Assembly: GCA_018827375.1 (NCBI GenBank)
Contig: JAHJYW010000005.1
Coordinates: 1 to 64,000, forward strand
Length of the DNA stretch: 64,000 bases
DNA from: Alphaproteobacteria bacterium
Lineage (GTDB): Bacteria > Pseudomonadota > Alphaproteobacteria > Caulobacterales > Hyphomonadaceae
Direction: 5' to 3'
In this document: positions 54,586-63,806 of the stretch, in pieces
Numbering within the stretch: position 1 is the first letter of the stretch
Layout of the letters: every line of letters starts with the position of its first letter
Translations under genes and position numbers: made by a program
The notes under the pieces: generated by a model
What the model saw: the letters and a program-made list of their open reading frames with translations, nothing else
Databases searched by the model: none
Told to the model about the DNA's origin: nothing

Positions 54586-55668
54586 TCAGGTGAGAAGGAC
54601 GAGCGCGTCATTGTCACGGGCCTGCGCGGCATGCCTGCGGAGCATGGTCAGGAACATTTCATCACCCCGCTCTGTCTGCTTGACGAGCATCGCGGCACCG
54701 AAGGCAACCGACATGCCGTAGAATGAAAACCAGCGGTAATCGTCGTAAAGGTCGCTGAAGCTGTAGCCACTCACGCCCGCGTCTGTCAGGCGGTCATGAT
54801 AAAAGCGCAGCAGGGCCTTCTCATGTTTTGGCCTCTCTTCACGCGTCAGGCCTGCGCCAATGAAATAGGCGACGTCATTGGCCGGTGCGCCCTTGGCGGC
54901 CGTCTGCCAGTCGACCAGGGCAATCGGCTTTGGCGCGCCGGGCTTGCCGAACAGCATGTTGTCGAGCCGGAAATCATTATGTGTGAGCGCAAACGGGCCT
55001 TCATGCGCTTCACTCCAACGCGGCAGCGCAGCCGAATAAAGATCACCGACCTCAATCACATCAGAGGTGAGCTGGGCCTTGTAGCGTTCCTTGAACCCGG
55101 TCCACAGCCCGGACACCTGTTCGGGAGTCAGCGCAGGCGGCGGCGCCGCTTCGGTGCCTTGCAACCAGTCATGCTGATCAAGGCTTTCGTCCTTCCAGTA
55201 GGCGGCATGGAGAATGGCCGCCGATGCCAGCGCCAGTTCGGCTTCAGCCACTGAACAGCCCTTCAACTGGTCGCCCTGTTCGGAGGGCGCCATGTCTTCC
55301 ATGATCAGGGCGAAGCGGTTGGTGGCGTCGTCATAATCGGTATAGAGCGCGCCTGGTGTGATCTTGCCGGCCACTTTCGGGAAAGTGCGGTAGAACATGA
55401 CCTCGCGCTTGTAGTGGCCCAGCAACTGGGCCGTTGCGAGACTGGCTTCGCTGCCGGACGGGAACTTGCCGACCAGTGTGTCCGGCGCGCCTTCACCCTT
55501 GCGGGCATAGTCGAACACGAAGCGGACATTCTCGCCGATCTGGCCTGTGCCGATTGCCTTGGCCGTCAGGCCTTTTACGTCGGCATCAATTCCAATTGTC
55601 TCAAACAGGTCGTTGAACCAGCCGGGCGTCAGCTCCAGCGGGTTTCCGTCTAATCCCGGACGGTTCAT
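54586..55668 (-). CDS. Phosphotransferase-fold protein (EcKinase/APH-like)
   Basis: A 360-residue kinase-fold protein of the ecdysteroid-kinase-like / DUF1679 group. Catalytic loop FALTHNDFRLDNMLF (His-x-Asp with Asn), then ALVDWQTAAKG carrying the metal Asp in place of DFG; VGKFPSGSEASL holds the ATP-contact Lys. The physiological substrate is unknown; related genes often sit with acyl-CoA and TetR genes. A TetR regulator lies 5 bases upstream on the same strand. The sequence between its stop and sciP shows only a weak hairpin (near 54524-54538). Confidence 0.82.
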   Translation of the reverse strand: MNRPGLDGNPLELTPGWFNDLFETIGIDADVKGLTAKAIGTGQIGENVRFVFDYARKGEGAPDTLVGKFPSGSEASLATAQLLGHYKREVMFYRTFPKVAGKITPGALYTDYDDATNRFALIMEDMAPSEQGDQLKGCSVAEAELALASAAILHAAYWKDESLDQHDWLQGTEAAPPPALTPEQVSGLWTGFKERYKAQLTSDVIEVGDLYSAALPRWSEAHEGPFALTHNDFRLDNMLFGKPGAPKPIALVDWQTAAKGAPANDVAYFIGAGLTREERPKHEKALLRFYHDRLTDAGVSGYSFSDLYDDYRWFSFYGMSVAFGAAMLVKQTERGDEMFLTMLRRHAAQARDNDALVLLT

Positions 55669-55673
55669 GCATA

Positions 55674-56318
55674 TTACTCCCCAGTGGCACCGTTCTCCGG
55701 CGCGTCATTTTCTTGTGTTGGTTTTGATTGGTCTGGCGTGAACCTGCCCCTGAAACGAGAGATCCAGCCCATGCGCGCTTCTGCAGCGCGCAATGATTTG
55801 TCGAGTGCGGCCATGGTCAGCGCAAAATCGCCGCTGGTTTCCCTGCGCCAGGCCCTCTCGGCGCGGGCGATGACAAAGGCGATGGCGAGAACCTTCAGGC
55901 TGAGCGGGCCGCCGCTGTCATCATCGAGCCCGGCAGAGGCCAGTGCCCAGCGGGCAGAGGCGGCGCGGGCAGCTGGCAAGCGCACGAGATGGTCCGGTGC
56001 GGTTTCGCGATAGCTGAAAAGAGATTTCAGTCCGTCGCGATAGTCTTCCATCGCCTCAAAGCGGAGCATGATGACCTCGAACAGGCGCTCGCGGGGAAGA
56101 TCGTCACTGGCGACACCTTCGGCTGACATGGCGCGGTCGAAATGCGCGTCGACAGCATCAGCCAGTGTTTCGCGCGTAGCGATGCCGTGAAAGTCATTAA
56201 GGGTGAGGTCGGCGCGGACCGCGATCTCGCCAAGCGTCAGGGAAGCCCAGGGCTTTTCGGCCGCGAGTTCCAGCGCTGCGCGGAGGCCTTGTTCGATGAT
56301 GCTTGCATTGCGCGCCAC
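55674..56318 (-). CDS. TetR family regulator
   Basis: A 214-residue protein with an N-terminal TetR DNA-binding domain: IIEQGLRAALELAAEKPWASLTLGEIAVRADLTLNDFHGIATRETL, where the recognition helix and the tail of the HTH are readable. The rest is helical, with a Gln/Pro/Asn-rich tail (FTPDQSKPTQENDAPENG). Ligand unknown. It lies directly upstream of the kinase-like gene and 14 bases downstream of proC on the same strand. Confidence 0.78.
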   Translation of the reverse strand: MARNASIIEQGLRAALELAAEKPWASLTLGEIAVRADLTLNDFHGIATRETLADAVDAHFDRAMSAEGVASDDLPRERLFEVIMLRFEAMEDYRDGLKSLFSYRETAPDHLVRLPAARAASARWALASAGLDDDSGGPLSLKVLAIAFVIARAERAWRRETSGDFALTMAALDKSLRAAEARMGWISRFRGRFTPDQSKPTQENDAPENGATGE

Positions 56319-56332
56319 GGGCAGTCCCTCGT

Positions 56333-57154
56333 CTAATCCTTTTGGCGAGATAGGTCCCTTTCACGGTTGGCAGCCGCCCGCAGGGCCTTTCTCATCAGGG
56401 CTGGCATCCCACCTTCATCCATCAGGATGTCAAGGGCCGCCTGCGTGACTCCGTTGGGTGAAGTGACCGCTTTACGCAGCGTATCCGGGGCTTCCCCAGT
56501 TGATGCCATAAGGGCAGCGGCGCCCTCGACTGTCTTGCGGGCAAGACGGGCCGCGAGGTCCGCTGGAAGACCTTCTGCCTCGCCCGCCATCGCCATCACT
56601 TCCGCAAGCAGGAAAACATAGGCCGGGCCGCAGCCGGAGACACCCGCCGCCGCCGATATCAGTTTCTCGTCGATCGGCCCTTCGACATCGCCGAGCGGCT
56701 TCAGCAGCCCGGTTACGACAGCGATGTCTGCATCAGCCGCGCCGGGCGGCGCGGTGATGACCGTCACACCCTGCCCGATGGCACCCGGCGTATTCGGCAT
56801 GGCGCGGATCACACGGGGCGAATCAAATGCAGCCGCCAGCTGCTTCATCAGGATACCCGCCATGACCGAGACGATGAGCGTCTTGGGCCCGACAAAAGCG
56901 GCAACGTCCTCGACAACGCATGTGAACACCTGCGGCTTCACCGACAGCACAAGTATGTCCGCCGGCTGGGGCGCGTGGTTCAGCTGGACCTTGCCTGCCT
57001 CGGCCCAGCCGGAGACTTCGTCGGACGGCGAGGGATCAATCAGGATGATGCGTGATTTCGTCTTGGCGGCCAGCCAGCCGCGCACAAGCGCCGCACCCAT
57101 GCGGCCCGCGCCGATCAATACGATGGTCGGAACGGTCGCTGCCTTGCCTGCCAT
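56333..57154 (-). CDS. proC: Pyrroline-5-carboxylate reductase
   Basis: A 273-residue ProC, the last step of proline synthesis. N-terminal Rossmann IVLIGAGRMGAALVRGWLA, then SVKPQVF, IRAMPNTPGAIGQGVT, VSGCGPAYVFLLAEVMAMAGEAEGL and the C-terminal helices with TVEGAAALM and SPNGVTQAALDILMDEG. All family marks are present. It appears to be in a run with YbjN upstream and the TetR gene downstream; no other proline genes are close. Confidence 0.95.
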   Translation of the reverse strand: MAGKAATVPTIVLIGAGRMGAALVRGWLAAKTKSRIILIDPSPSDEVSGWAEAGKVQLNHAPQPADILVLSVKPQVFTCVVEDVAAFVGPKTLIVSVMAGILMKQLAAAFDSPRVIRAMPNTPGAIGQGVTVITAPPGAADADIAVVTGLLKPLGDVEGPIDEKLISAAAGVSGCGPAYVFLLAEVMAMAGEAEGLPADLAARLARKTVEGAAALMASTGEAPDTLRKAVTSPNGVTQAALDILMDEGGMPALMRKALRAAANRERDLSRQKD

Positions 57155-57165
57155 GTGCGTCTGTC

Positions 57166-57669
57166 TCAGGCTTCGCCGTGGGTTTCGAACATCACGGCCT
57201 CAATGGCCTCGCGCGGCGACTTGCCCGCCCAGATAAGGAAATTGAAGGCAGGCACAAACCGATCGACGGCGCTGACAGCGGCCGCAATGACGGACCGTGC
57301 TTCACCGGGCGTGACTTCATCCCGGTCGAGCATGGCGAACGTGTAGCGGAAAATGATCACGCCTTCGTCAGCCCAATAATCGAAATGGCCGAGCCAGAGA
57401 CGTTCGTTTGCCATCATGATGAGTTCGGCAATGGCGGCGCGGCGCGAAGCAACCGGCTTCACGTCGAGCGTCATCGAAAAATGGATTGCGGAAGGTTCGG
57501 GGCGATACGCAAACAGCGCGCCCATGTCGCCCCACTTGGTTTCGGCCACGGCCTGAATTGTACCATCATCGTCGCGATCGTACTGCCAGCTGGCTGTTTC
57601 CAGGGCTTCTTCAACCCGCTCGAGCGGGTCTGGCAGATCAATCTCGCTGCGGGAGAGATCAAGACTCAT
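57166..57669 (-). CDS. YbjN domain-containing protein
   Basis: A 167-residue cytoplasmic protein of the YbjN (type III chaperone-like) fold: MSLDLSRSEIDLPDPLERVEEAL, WQYDRDDDGTIQAV, and ANERLWLGHFDYWADEGVIIFRYTF are typical of the alphaproteobacterial form. Often found next to proC, as here (11-base gap). The function is unknown; YbjN overexpression affects motility and stress in E. coli. ATG 57669 has AAGGGG upstream and starts the conserved part. Confidence 0.87.
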   Translation of the reverse strand: MSLDLSRSEIDLPDPLERVEEALETASWQYDRDDDGTIQAVAETKWGDMGALFAYRPEPSAIHFSMTLDVKPVASRRAAIAELIMMANERLWLGHFDYWADEGVIIFRYTFAMLDRDEVTPGEARSVIAAAVSAVDRFVPAFNFLIWAGKSPREAIEAVMFETHGEA

Positions 57670-57800
57670 GGTGGTTTCCCCTTTCGGTCTCGTATGCACG
57701 GTGCAGGATTCGCATGCCGAGGCCAAGGGCAGCTAAGCAAGTGCGTTAAAGCGCGTCTACCTAAGTCTACAGGTTAACGGCATTATTCTACAGGTGGGGC

Positions 57801-58052
57801 CTATTTCGCTTTCGCGTCGCCTTCGAGTGCCGCAACGCGGGCTTCGAGCGCCTCGACACGCTCAAGCGCGGCTGTTGCGATGGCCTTGAGGGCCTCGACT
57901 TCATCACGCCCGGCAAGGTCCATGTCGGCGATAAGCGCGCGTACGCGCGATTGGGCAGCCGTCTTGGCTTCCTCGCCAGCTGCACGGGCAGCGCCCATGG
58001 CGCCGGTCATCAGGCCCGCAATGTCATCGAGCAGTGGATTTGTGTTCGCCAT
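57801..58052 (-). CDS. ubiK: UbiK family ubiquinone biosynthesis accessory factor
   Basis: An 83-residue protein of the UbiK/YqiC/BMFP type: NPLLDDIAGLMTGAMGAARAAG at the N-terminus and a C-terminal coiled coil EALKAIATAALERVEALEARVAALEG. It supports ubiquinone synthesis by binding lipid and the Ubi complex. ATG 58052 is decided by AAGGAG 7 bases upstream. It is divergent from lgt; the YbjN gene follows 131 bases later, a gap in which I see only TTAA-type AT-rich words. Confidence 0.88.
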   Translation of the reverse strand: MANTNPLLDDIAGLMTGAMGAARAAGEEAKTAAQSRVRALIADMDLAGRDEVEALKAIATAALERVEALEARVAALEGDAKAK

Positions 58053-58140
58053 GAGGCTACTCCTTCGCGCGGGGGCGGCTGGGCATGATTGTCTGCTGCC
58101 TAACAGATAGGACGCGTTCCAGACAGGGAAAAGACGCCGC

Positions 58141-59100
58141 ATGACAGACCTTGTGAGTTTGATGGCCCTGCCCATGGCAGCCGAAGCCATGTCTTTCCCG
58201 GAAATCAGCCCGGCGCTCGTTTCCATCGACTTCGGATTTATCGGCCTCGGAACCTTCCACCTGCGCTGGTATGCGCTAGCCTATATCGCGGGCATCATGC
58301 TCGCCTGGCAGTATGCGACGGCGTTGATCAGCCGTCCGGCCATGTTCGGCGGCAAGGCCCCGGCGACCAAGGACGACCTCGACGATATCATGTTCTGGAT
58401 CATCCTGGGCATCATCCTCGGTGGACGGTTTGGCTATGTCCTCTTCTACATGGTTCCCTACCAGCAGGAGGTGATTGCCGCGAACCCGATGAGCGTGCTG
58501 CGGATATGGGATGGCGGGATGTCTTTCCATGGCGGGCTGATCGGCGTGACGCTGGCCATCATCGTGATCGCGCGGCGCCGCAAGCTCAGCCTGCTGCCGC
58601 TGGGCGATATTGCGGGCGTCGTGGCGCCGATCGGCATCATGTTCGGGCGCCTCGCCAATTTCATCAATGCCGAGCTCTACGGCCGCAAGACCGACAGCGC
58701 CATGGGCATGGTCTTTCCGGAAGGCGTCGTGCCGGGCTCAACCCCGCCCGCCTATGACTGGGTGGCAAAGCAGTGGGTTTATAATGGCCACGAATTCGCG
58801 CGCCATCCGAGCCAGCTTTACGAAGCCGCACTGGAAGGCCTGCTGCCACTGGTCGTCGCCTCCATCCTGATCTGGAAATTCAATGCGCTGAAAAAGCATG
58901 GCCTGATCGCAGGCCTGTTCCTGCTGATGTACGGCACCGGGCGCTCGATCGTCGAGAATTACCGCCTGCCGGATTCCTTTGCCAGCGACCTGCCCTTTGG
59001 CCTGACCATGGGCATGATCCTGTCGACACCGATGTGGATTGGTGGTGCATGGCTGGTGTGGAACGCCCTCAAGCCAAAGCCACTCCATTCACCTGACTAG
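58141..59100 (+). CDS. lgt: Prolipoprotein diacylglyceryl transferase
   Basis: A 319-residue inner-membrane Lgt with seven helices, adding diacylglyceryl to prolipoprotein cysteines. LRWYALAYIAGIMLAW, GGRFGYVLFYM, MSFHGGLIGV (essential His), GRLANFINAELYGR (Lgt signature with Arg), HPSQLYEA and GTGRSIVENYR are present. It has an N-terminal extension of ~20 residues. Several predicted substrates (lipobox proteins at 36382, 47381 and 62274) are in this window. The MidA-like gene starts 7 bases after its stop. Confidence 0.96.
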   Translation: MTDLVSLMALPMAAEAMSFPEISPALVSIDFGFIGLGTFHLRWYALAYIAGIMLAWQYATALISRPAMFGGKAPATKDDLDDIMFWIILGIILGGRFGYVLFYMVPYQQEVIAANPMSVLRIWDGGMSFHGGLIGVTLAIIVIARRRKLSLLPLGDIAGVVAPIGIMFGRLANFINAELYGRKTDSAMGMVFPEGVVPGSTPPAYDWVAKQWVYNGHEFARHPSQLYEAALEGLLPLVVASILIWKFNALKKHGLIAGLFLLMYGTGRSIVENYRLPDSFASDLPFGLTMGMILSTPMWIGGAWLVWNALKPKPLHSPD

Positions 59101-59107
59101 AGATGAA

Positions 59108-60163
59108 ATGACCCTGAATGACCGCCTCATCCGCCTGATCGAAACCGGCGGCCCGATCCCGGTTTCGACCTTCATGCATCTCGCCCTGCACGACCGTCAG
59201 GATGGCTATTACGCCACGCGGCCGGGTTTGGGCCGAGACTTCATCACGGCGCCGGAAACAAGCCAGGTGTTCGGTGAGCTTCTGGGCCTGTGGGTTGTGC
59301 ATGAATGGCAGGCGATCGGCTCACCGGAGACCTTCTGCCTTGTCGAGATCGGACCGGGACGGGGCGTGCTGATGCAGGATGCGCTGCGGATGGCTTTCGT
59401 TGCAGGCGGCAAGCCCTTTGCCGAGGCGATGAACCTCTATCTCGTCGAGCCGAGCCCTGCCCTGCGCGATGTGCAGGTGGAGCGCCTTGCGATCTACGAA
59501 CCGCAATTTGCTGAACACGCTTCCGAAGTGCCCGCCTTGCCGACGATCATTCTTGCAAACGAGTATCTCGACTGCCTGCCCGCTCGGCAGTTCCGCCGTG
59601 ACGGCGAAGAGTGGCGCGAATGCGTCGTGGGGCTCGATGCGGAAGGTGCGCTGGCCTTCGGTCTCGCTGCCGACGGCAGCATCGCGCCAGAGGGCACCGC
59701 CAAGACTGCCAATTGCGTGGAAGTGCAGATCGGGCTCGACATTCTTGTGGCCGAGCTGGCCACGCGCGCGGCCAACGGCCTTCCGATGCATGCGCTGTTC
59801 ATTGATTATGGCCCCGTCGATGCTGCGCCTGGCGACTCGCTGCGGGCCTTCAAGGACGGGGCGCAGGTCTCGCCGCTGCTCGCCCCCGGCGAAACGGACC
59901 TGACTGTGGACGTGGACTTCGGACGCCTGAAACGGCTTGCAACCAGCGCAGGCCTGGAAGTGCACGGCGCGGCGCCTCAGGGCATGTTCCTGCTGGGCCT
60001 TGGCGCACAGGCGCGGCTCAATCAGCTCGTGAAAGCCAATGAGGACGACGCCGAGGCGATCTTCAACGCGGCCCAGCGCCTGATCGACCCGAAAGACATG
60101 GGCGAGCGGTTCAAGGTGATCTGTATTTCCAGCAAGGACCTGCCCAAACCCGCTGGTTTCTAG
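59108..60163 (+). CDS. SAM-dependent methyltransferase, MidA/NDUFAF7 family
   Basis: A 351-residue class I methyltransferase of DUF185. Family blocks: PVSTFMHLALHDRQDGYY, DFITAPETSQVFGELLG, VEIGPGRGVLMQDALR (SAM-binding), ILANEYLDCLPARQF and FIDYG. Mitochondrial relatives methylate an arginine of complex I subunit NDUFS2; the bacterial protein may modify NuoD. ATG 59108 is chosen because it starts the conserved part after lgt. It overlaps the 3' end of the peptidase pseudogene by 4 bases. Confidence 0.9.
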   Translation: MTLNDRLIRLIETGGPIPVSTFMHLALHDRQDGYYATRPGLGRDFITAPETSQVFGELLGLWVVHEWQAIGSPETFCLVEIGPGRGVLMQDALRMAFVAGGKPFAEAMNLYLVEPSPALRDVQVERLAIYEPQFAEHASEVPALPTIILANEYLDCLPARQFRRDGEEWRECVVGLDAEGALAFGLAADGSIAPEGTAKTANCVEVQIGLDILVAELATRAANGLPMHALFIDYGPVDAAPGDSLRAFKDGAQVSPLLAPGETDLTVDVDFGRLKRLATSAGLEVHGAAPQGMFLLGLGAQARLNQLVKANEDDAEAIFNAAQRLIDPKDMGERFKVICISSKDLPKPAGF

Positions 60164-61540
60164 CGCACGCCCATATTGGCCTCGACGAAGTCTGACATGG
60201 CGCGGAGCGTTTCGATGCGGGTGTCGCCTTCTGACAGCAAGTGGTCCTCCCCGTCGAGGCGGATCAACGTCACAGGCTTACCAGCCTTCTCGAGTGCGCG
60301 CTGCATGACTTCACTCTGGCTGATCGGCACGACCGTATCGTTCTTGCCATGAATGAGCAGGACCGGCGCCGCGAACGTGGCGGCGCTATTGGCTGGCGAA
60401 ATCGCATTGATATCGATGCTCGCCGATTTGGGGCCGCCCATCAGATCCTTCCAGTAATCGACCGCCCAGTGGACGTGAGCCGCGAATGGACGCGACGTCG
60501 GAGATCATCTTCGGTAGGTCAGCAACCGGCGCGACAGCGACGACGCATTTGTAGAGATCGGGCGTAAAAGCGCCGCCCGCCAAGGCGGAATAACCGCCAA
60601 AGCTGGTGCCCACGATGCAGGCACGCGCCGGGTCTGCGAGGCCCTCGGCTATCATTGCGGCGACGCCATCGCTGACATCGTCCTGCATCTTCGCGCCCCA
60701 CTCGCCATAACCTGCCTGTAGGAACGCCCGCCCGTAACCATCCGAGCCGCGGAAGTTCGGCTGGAGCACAAGATAGCCGCGATTGGCAAAGTACTGCGCC
60801 ATCCAGTCAAACGTGACGGCATCATACGCGGAAGGCCCGCCGTGCGGCATGACGATCATTGGGAGGTTTGTCAGGTCGGCCGGGGAAACGCCCACCGGGA
60901 GCGTGAGGATGGCGGGAATGTTGAACCCACCGCGCGCCGGATAGGCAACGGTCATCACATGAGCAACGGCATCCAGCGGGATATCGTCCCTGTCATCCAT
61001 CAGGCCGATCAGGTCGCCCGTCTCGCGGTCGAGCACAGCATATTTGTTGACGCCATAGGAATTGAAAAGAGAAACGAGAATGCGGTTCCAGTCGCGGCTA
61101 TGGCTGACAAGTTCCACCGAGCCGCCCTGGAAACGGTCGACCAGGGTCTGCACGTCCTTGTTGAGCGCTGCGTCTTAGAAGAAGTAGCTGGGCGATGGGC
61201 CGGCATCAGGGCCTGACCAGACTCGCTGTCCACGCCGACAATCTTTCCGAGGCCCGCCTGCGCGGGATAGATATCCCGCGTTGCCCGCAATAATTGCTGG
61301 GACTTGTTGGTTTCGAGATTCAGCGAAAACGATTCCGAGTATTCGAAACTTGCTTGTAACCGTAAAAGTCCTTGGTGTCGGAGACGTCGAGGATCAGGTG
61401 CTTGCTGTCGGCAAACCAGACATCGCCATATGGCGCACGCGGTGCAGCTCGCCATAGGCTTCAAGCGGAGGCTGTGGCATCTGCGCCAGTGCAGCCTGGC
61501 CGAGCAGCAGGAGCACCAATCCCAGTATGAAAGTCCGCAT
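60160..61540 (-). pseudogene. Broken S9 family (prolyl oligopeptidase-like) peptidase
   Basis: A secreted alpha/beta-hydrolase peptidase in pieces. ATG 61540 gives a signal peptide (TFILGLVLLLLGQAALA) and YGELHRVRHMAMSG. The frame changes near 61430 (VWFADSKHLILDVSDTKDFY), again near 61345 (FSLNLETNKSQQLL) and near 61215; TAA at 61175-61177 interrupts YFF-DAALNKDVQ; the hydrolase part then runs in one frame with catalytic Ser in GTSFGGY; a last shift near 60485 moves HVHWAVDYWKDLMGGPKSA, GKNDTVVP (Asp) and GEDHLLSEGD (His) into another frame. The N-terminal propeller is also shortened (about 460 codons in total versus 650-700). Clearly inactive. Confidence 0.88.
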
Positions 61541-61634
61541 CCCGATTCCCCCCCGCAACACACTGTTTGTGCAGCAGCCTGCGCGAGAGGAGCGCGGCAT
61601 TCAACCTTAATGAATGAATTTCGTGTCGGGCCGA

Positions 61635-61991
61635 TCAGGCCGGGAGCTTGATCTCGTTGGCATCGTCAAGCAGCACGACAGTCGGCGCATGCTGGCGGGC
61701 CTTTTCGGCCTCGACGCTCGCGAATGCCGCGATGATGATCTTGTCGCCGACCGCAAAGTGACGGGCCGCAGCGCCGTTGACACCGATGGTGCGCGAGCCG
61801 CGGGGCGCTTCGAGCGCATACGTCTGGAGGCGGGCGCCATTGGTGACGTTCCACAGGTCAACACGCTCGTGCGGCAGGATACCTGACGCGTCGAGGAGGT
61901 CCTGATCAATGGAGATCGAGCCTTCATAGTGCAGGTCACACTGGGTGACGGTGGCAGAGTGAAGTTTGGCTTTCAACATGTTGAGCAACAA
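61635..61991 (-). CDS. panD: Aspartate 1-decarboxylase
   Basis: A 118-residue PanD making beta-alanine for pantothenate. The proenzyme cleaves itself at Gly-Ser in [10 protein letters not shown], leaving a pyruvoyl group on the Ser. I take TTG 61991 as start because GGGAGGG stands 7 bases before it, and this places Lys 9 and Gly 24-Ser 25 exactly as in E. coli PanD. ATG 61979 would shorten it by four residues and has no ribosome binding site. The C-terminus [14 protein letters not shown] is usual. It is a single gene; the 280-base gap to the next gene holds an inverted repeat CTCAC-A-GTGAG at 62032-62042. Confidence 0.93.
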   Translation of the reverse strand: MLLNMLKAKLHSATVTQCDLHYEGSISIDQDLLDASGILPHERVDLWNVTNGARLQTYALEAPRGSRTIGVNGAAARHFAVGDKIIIAAFASVEAEKARQHAPTVVLLDDANEIKLPA

Positions 61992-62273
61992 GACTGTGCC
62001 CTCCCGGCGATTAGACAGCGTGGCAAATATGCTCACAGTGAGTATATGGGGTTCTACTGCCCCGTCGGCAATGGGCTTATGGCACTGCAGCATCTGAAGC
62101 GTAAAGCCCCATTCTGCAACAGAACCAATAATGCGCCACGACGCCTGGAATGCAATATTTCGGCCAGTTGCACGCAAGGCGTGAAACCGCGTCAGAGGGC
62201 TCGCGCTGGGCAGTGGGCAGTGTTACCATTTTGTTAACTATGGGACGGAACGCAGCTAAAGGGGACGCGCGTG

Positions 62274-63698
62274 ATGAGATATGGACAGGTCGGGATTCTA
62301 GCCATCGCACTGGTTGCGACGGCATGCGCATCGAAGCAGGTGACCCAAGGCGGATCGACACCAACGACAGAGGTTCCACCATCTCCGCCACCGCCGCCGC
62401 CTCCACCCCCGCCTGTCTACGCGGAAGAGAACGACAGCGATTATGGCCCGGACCGCGGCCTGCCATACCCTTCGACCGGAATGGAAACGCCGCCTCCGCC
62501 CATGGTCGGGTCGTCGGGCCCGGGACGCGGCTCAGGCCGGCCAATCGGAAGGGCTGTCAGCAATGCGAAGCCGGGCAAGGACTACCTGCCCTTCATTGAT
62601 GTCGCGATCGACGAGAGCGCACTTTACTCCGAGTACGGCCTGATGCTGCAGGATCGCTATACCCGTATCCAGATCGTGACGCTGAAGCCTGACGCCTATG
62701 ATGTTGAGGGGGTTTCAACAGGCACGCGCAAGGAACCGGTGGAGATGCGCAATTATAACAAAGAGAGCCGCAACTGGTTCTCGCGCATGATGGGATCGCG
62801 CAACGTAACGCGCACACTGATTGCCGAGTTCGATGTTGCCAAGCCGGACATCAAGGCGACCAAGGCGCTGTTCTCGGCAACCTTTTCTTCCGACAGCCAG
62901 GAGGGCGAGGCCTGGACCACGAACGAGAGCATCTCGGTCTATGCAACGCCCTATTTCAAGGTCGGTCCGAACACGACGATCGAGGGTCGGTTCCGGCTGC
63001 AACTTTCGGACGAGCGCCAAGGCAGCGCCGGGGCGAGCGTCATGGGCGCGCTGACCACAGCCGCCAACCTGATTGCCCCCGCTTCGACACTGGTGACCTA
63101 CTTCAACCAGCCGCTGATGCTGGAGGCGTCCAACTTCCTCAATACGCAATCAACCACGCTGTTCGGCCAGTCGATCACCGAACAGTCGACGAGCGCCTTT
63201 TCGGTGAAGTCCTGGAGCGATACGCCGATCCTCGTTGTCTCGGCTGAGCTGCCTGATGCGGGCAATATCAAACAGACCAAGGGCAAGGGATCGATCGGCC
63301 AGTGGGCGGTTTATCTCGACCAGCCCATCCCCTCGATCTTTACGGCCGCGTCGTCTGACTATGATGGCCAGGAACCGGACTATTCTGGCATCCCGTCGGG
63401 CGACATCCTCGCCTTTGATGTGGGCGAAGACCTGACGGTTTATGACTACATTTTCTCGCGCCTCGATCTGTCGGACCGCATTGCCAGCCTGAATGATACA
63501 GCCGACGCCGATACCGCACGGCTGATCTGCAGCCGGATTGAGCGGGGCATGTCCGAGATCGGCTTCACAAGCTTCGATGCCGCCGCCGCCGTCTGGGCTG
63601 CGTCAGCGAGCGACCAGTTCAATTCGGGCGCGCAGACTGCCTTGCAACAGGAAGGGCTCTGTCAGGCCATGGACCTCTGGCACCAGATGGGTGGCTAG
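62274..63698 (+). CDS. Large proline-tethered lipoprotein, unknown function
   Basis: A 474-residue predicted lipoprotein: hydrophobic start with lipobox VATAC (Cys 18), then a tether with an uninterrupted run of ten prolines (38-47), then a ~370-residue globular part with no recognised domain. The mature part is rich in Ser/Thr and Asp, with TYFNQPLMLEASNFLNTQST and YDYIFSRLDLSDR among its segments. The rigid polyproline tether suggests reach across the periplasm from the membrane anchor. GGGG precedes the start (ATG 62274, or GTG 62271). I found no operon partner. Confidence 0.75.
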   Translation: MRYGQVGILAIALVATACASKQVTQGGSTPTTEVPPSPPPPPPPPPPVYAEENDSDYGPDRGLPYPSTGMETPPPPMVGSSGPGRGSGRPIGRAVSNAKPGKDYLPFIDVAIDESALYSEYGLMLQDRYTRIQIVTLKPDAYDVEGVSTGTRKEPVEMRNYNKESRNWFSRMMGSRNVTRTLIAEFDVAKPDIKATKALFSATFSSDSQEGEAWTTNESISVYATPYFKVGPNTTIEGRFRLQLSDERQGSAGASVMGALTTAANLIAPASTLVTYFNQPLMLEASNFLNTQSTTLFGQSITEQSTSAFSVKSWSDTPILVVSAELPDAGNIKQTKGKGSIGQWAVYLDQPIPSIFTAASSDYDGQEPDYSGIPSGDILAFDVGEDLTVYDYIFSRLDLSDRIASLNDTADADTARLICSRIERGMSEIGFTSFDAAAAVWAASASDQFNSGAQTALQQEGLCQAMDLWHQMGG

Positions 63699-63806
63699 GC
63701 CGACCGGCACCAATGCAATGACGCCGCTTGAAAAACCGGGTCCGGGGATATGGACACGATTATTAACTGGCATTAATACTTCGCGCAAAGGTTGAGGCTG
63801 GGGACC

